A DNA stretch of 64,000 nt from Acidimicrobiaceae bacterium (GTDB taxonomy: Bacteria; Actinomycetota; Acidimicrobiia; Acidimicrobiales; RAAP-2): the NCBI GenBank assembly GCA_003170315.1, contig PNAH01000026.1:63909-127908 (forward strand), given 5' to 3'. Below are positions 63,960 to 64,000 of the stretch, in pieces; position 1 is the stretch's first letter; every line of letters starts with the position of its first letter. The position numbers and the translations under genes were made by a program. The notes beneath the pieces were generated by a model that saw only the letters and a program-made list of their open reading frames with translations, ran no database searches and was not told where the DNA came from.

Positions 63960-64000
63960 CGAGCAATTCTACGTGAAGCCAACGCACTTCCACGAAGTAG

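Overview
This window looks like chromosomal DNA of an actinobacterium, most likely class Acidimicrobiia (inferred from gene content only). Pointers are the conserved block NAD kinase - recN - pyrG - Nudix hydrolase - xerD, a large share of F420-type enzymes (two luciferase-like oxidoreductases, two deazaflavin-dependent nitroreductase-like proteins, one PNPOx-like protein), DUF664/DinB proteins, DUF2630, frequent GTG/TTG starts and moderately high GC.

Layout. (1) 0.1-6.4 kb: a three-gene run (aldo/keto reductase, D-aminoacylase-like amidohydrolase, stand-alone amino-acid-type adenylation protein), a converging phytanoyl-CoA-dioxygenase-like gene and an F420 oxidoreductase. (2) 6.4-34.2 kb: a large surface-glycan region with 14 glycosyltransferase or glycosyltransferase-like genes, one half-size ABC exporter, two paralogous secreted GH26-like proteins, a two-gene membrane unit resembling DUF1616/DUF2206 proteins, and galE. 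No Wzx flippase, Wzy polymerase or priming glycosyl-phosphotransferase was recognised. The region carries signs of mobility and decay: a relic IS3-type transposase, a 3' fragment of tRNA-Gly(CCC), a duplicated GT2-GT4 pair whose second GT4 copy is broken, and long gene-poor gaps. By eye it is more AT-rich than the rest. (3) 34.3-48.6 kb: ordinary single-gene accessory and housekeeping genes (streptomycin-kinase-like phosphotransferase, GNAT, RDD protein, acyl-CoA dehydrogenase, threonine-aldolase-like enzyme, DinB proteins, MmcQ-like protein, alpha/beta hydrolase, ABC-2 exporter). (4) 48.6-56.2 kb: a cyclic-di-GMP island with two long PAS-PAS-GGDEF-EAL paralogues facing each other around an F420 oxidoreductase and an unrecognised regulator-like gene, plus a leftover EAL C-terminus and an HNH fragment. 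(5) 56.3-64 kb: core genes nadK, recN, pyrG, Nudix, xerD, a site-2 protease homologue and trpS.

How the genes may work together. In the glycan region, GT-A and GT-B enzymes probably assemble a lipid-linked or surface glycan in the cytosol, the dolichol-phosphate-mannose-synthase-like GT2 pair may supply polyprenyl-phosphate sugars, and the GT-C protein and DUF2206-like membrane protein may use these outside the membrane. The ABC exporter may move lipid-linked material and the GH26-like proteins may trim or remodel the product. This is inference from families and neighbourhood. The strongest unusual signals are the 43-bp perfect palindrome inside a glycosyltransferase reading frame, the tRNA-Gly 3' fragment at the edge of the glycan region, the twin GH26-like proteins inside a biosynthetic cluster, the DUF1616/DUF2206-like bicistron, and the adenylation protein lacking its A10 lysine.
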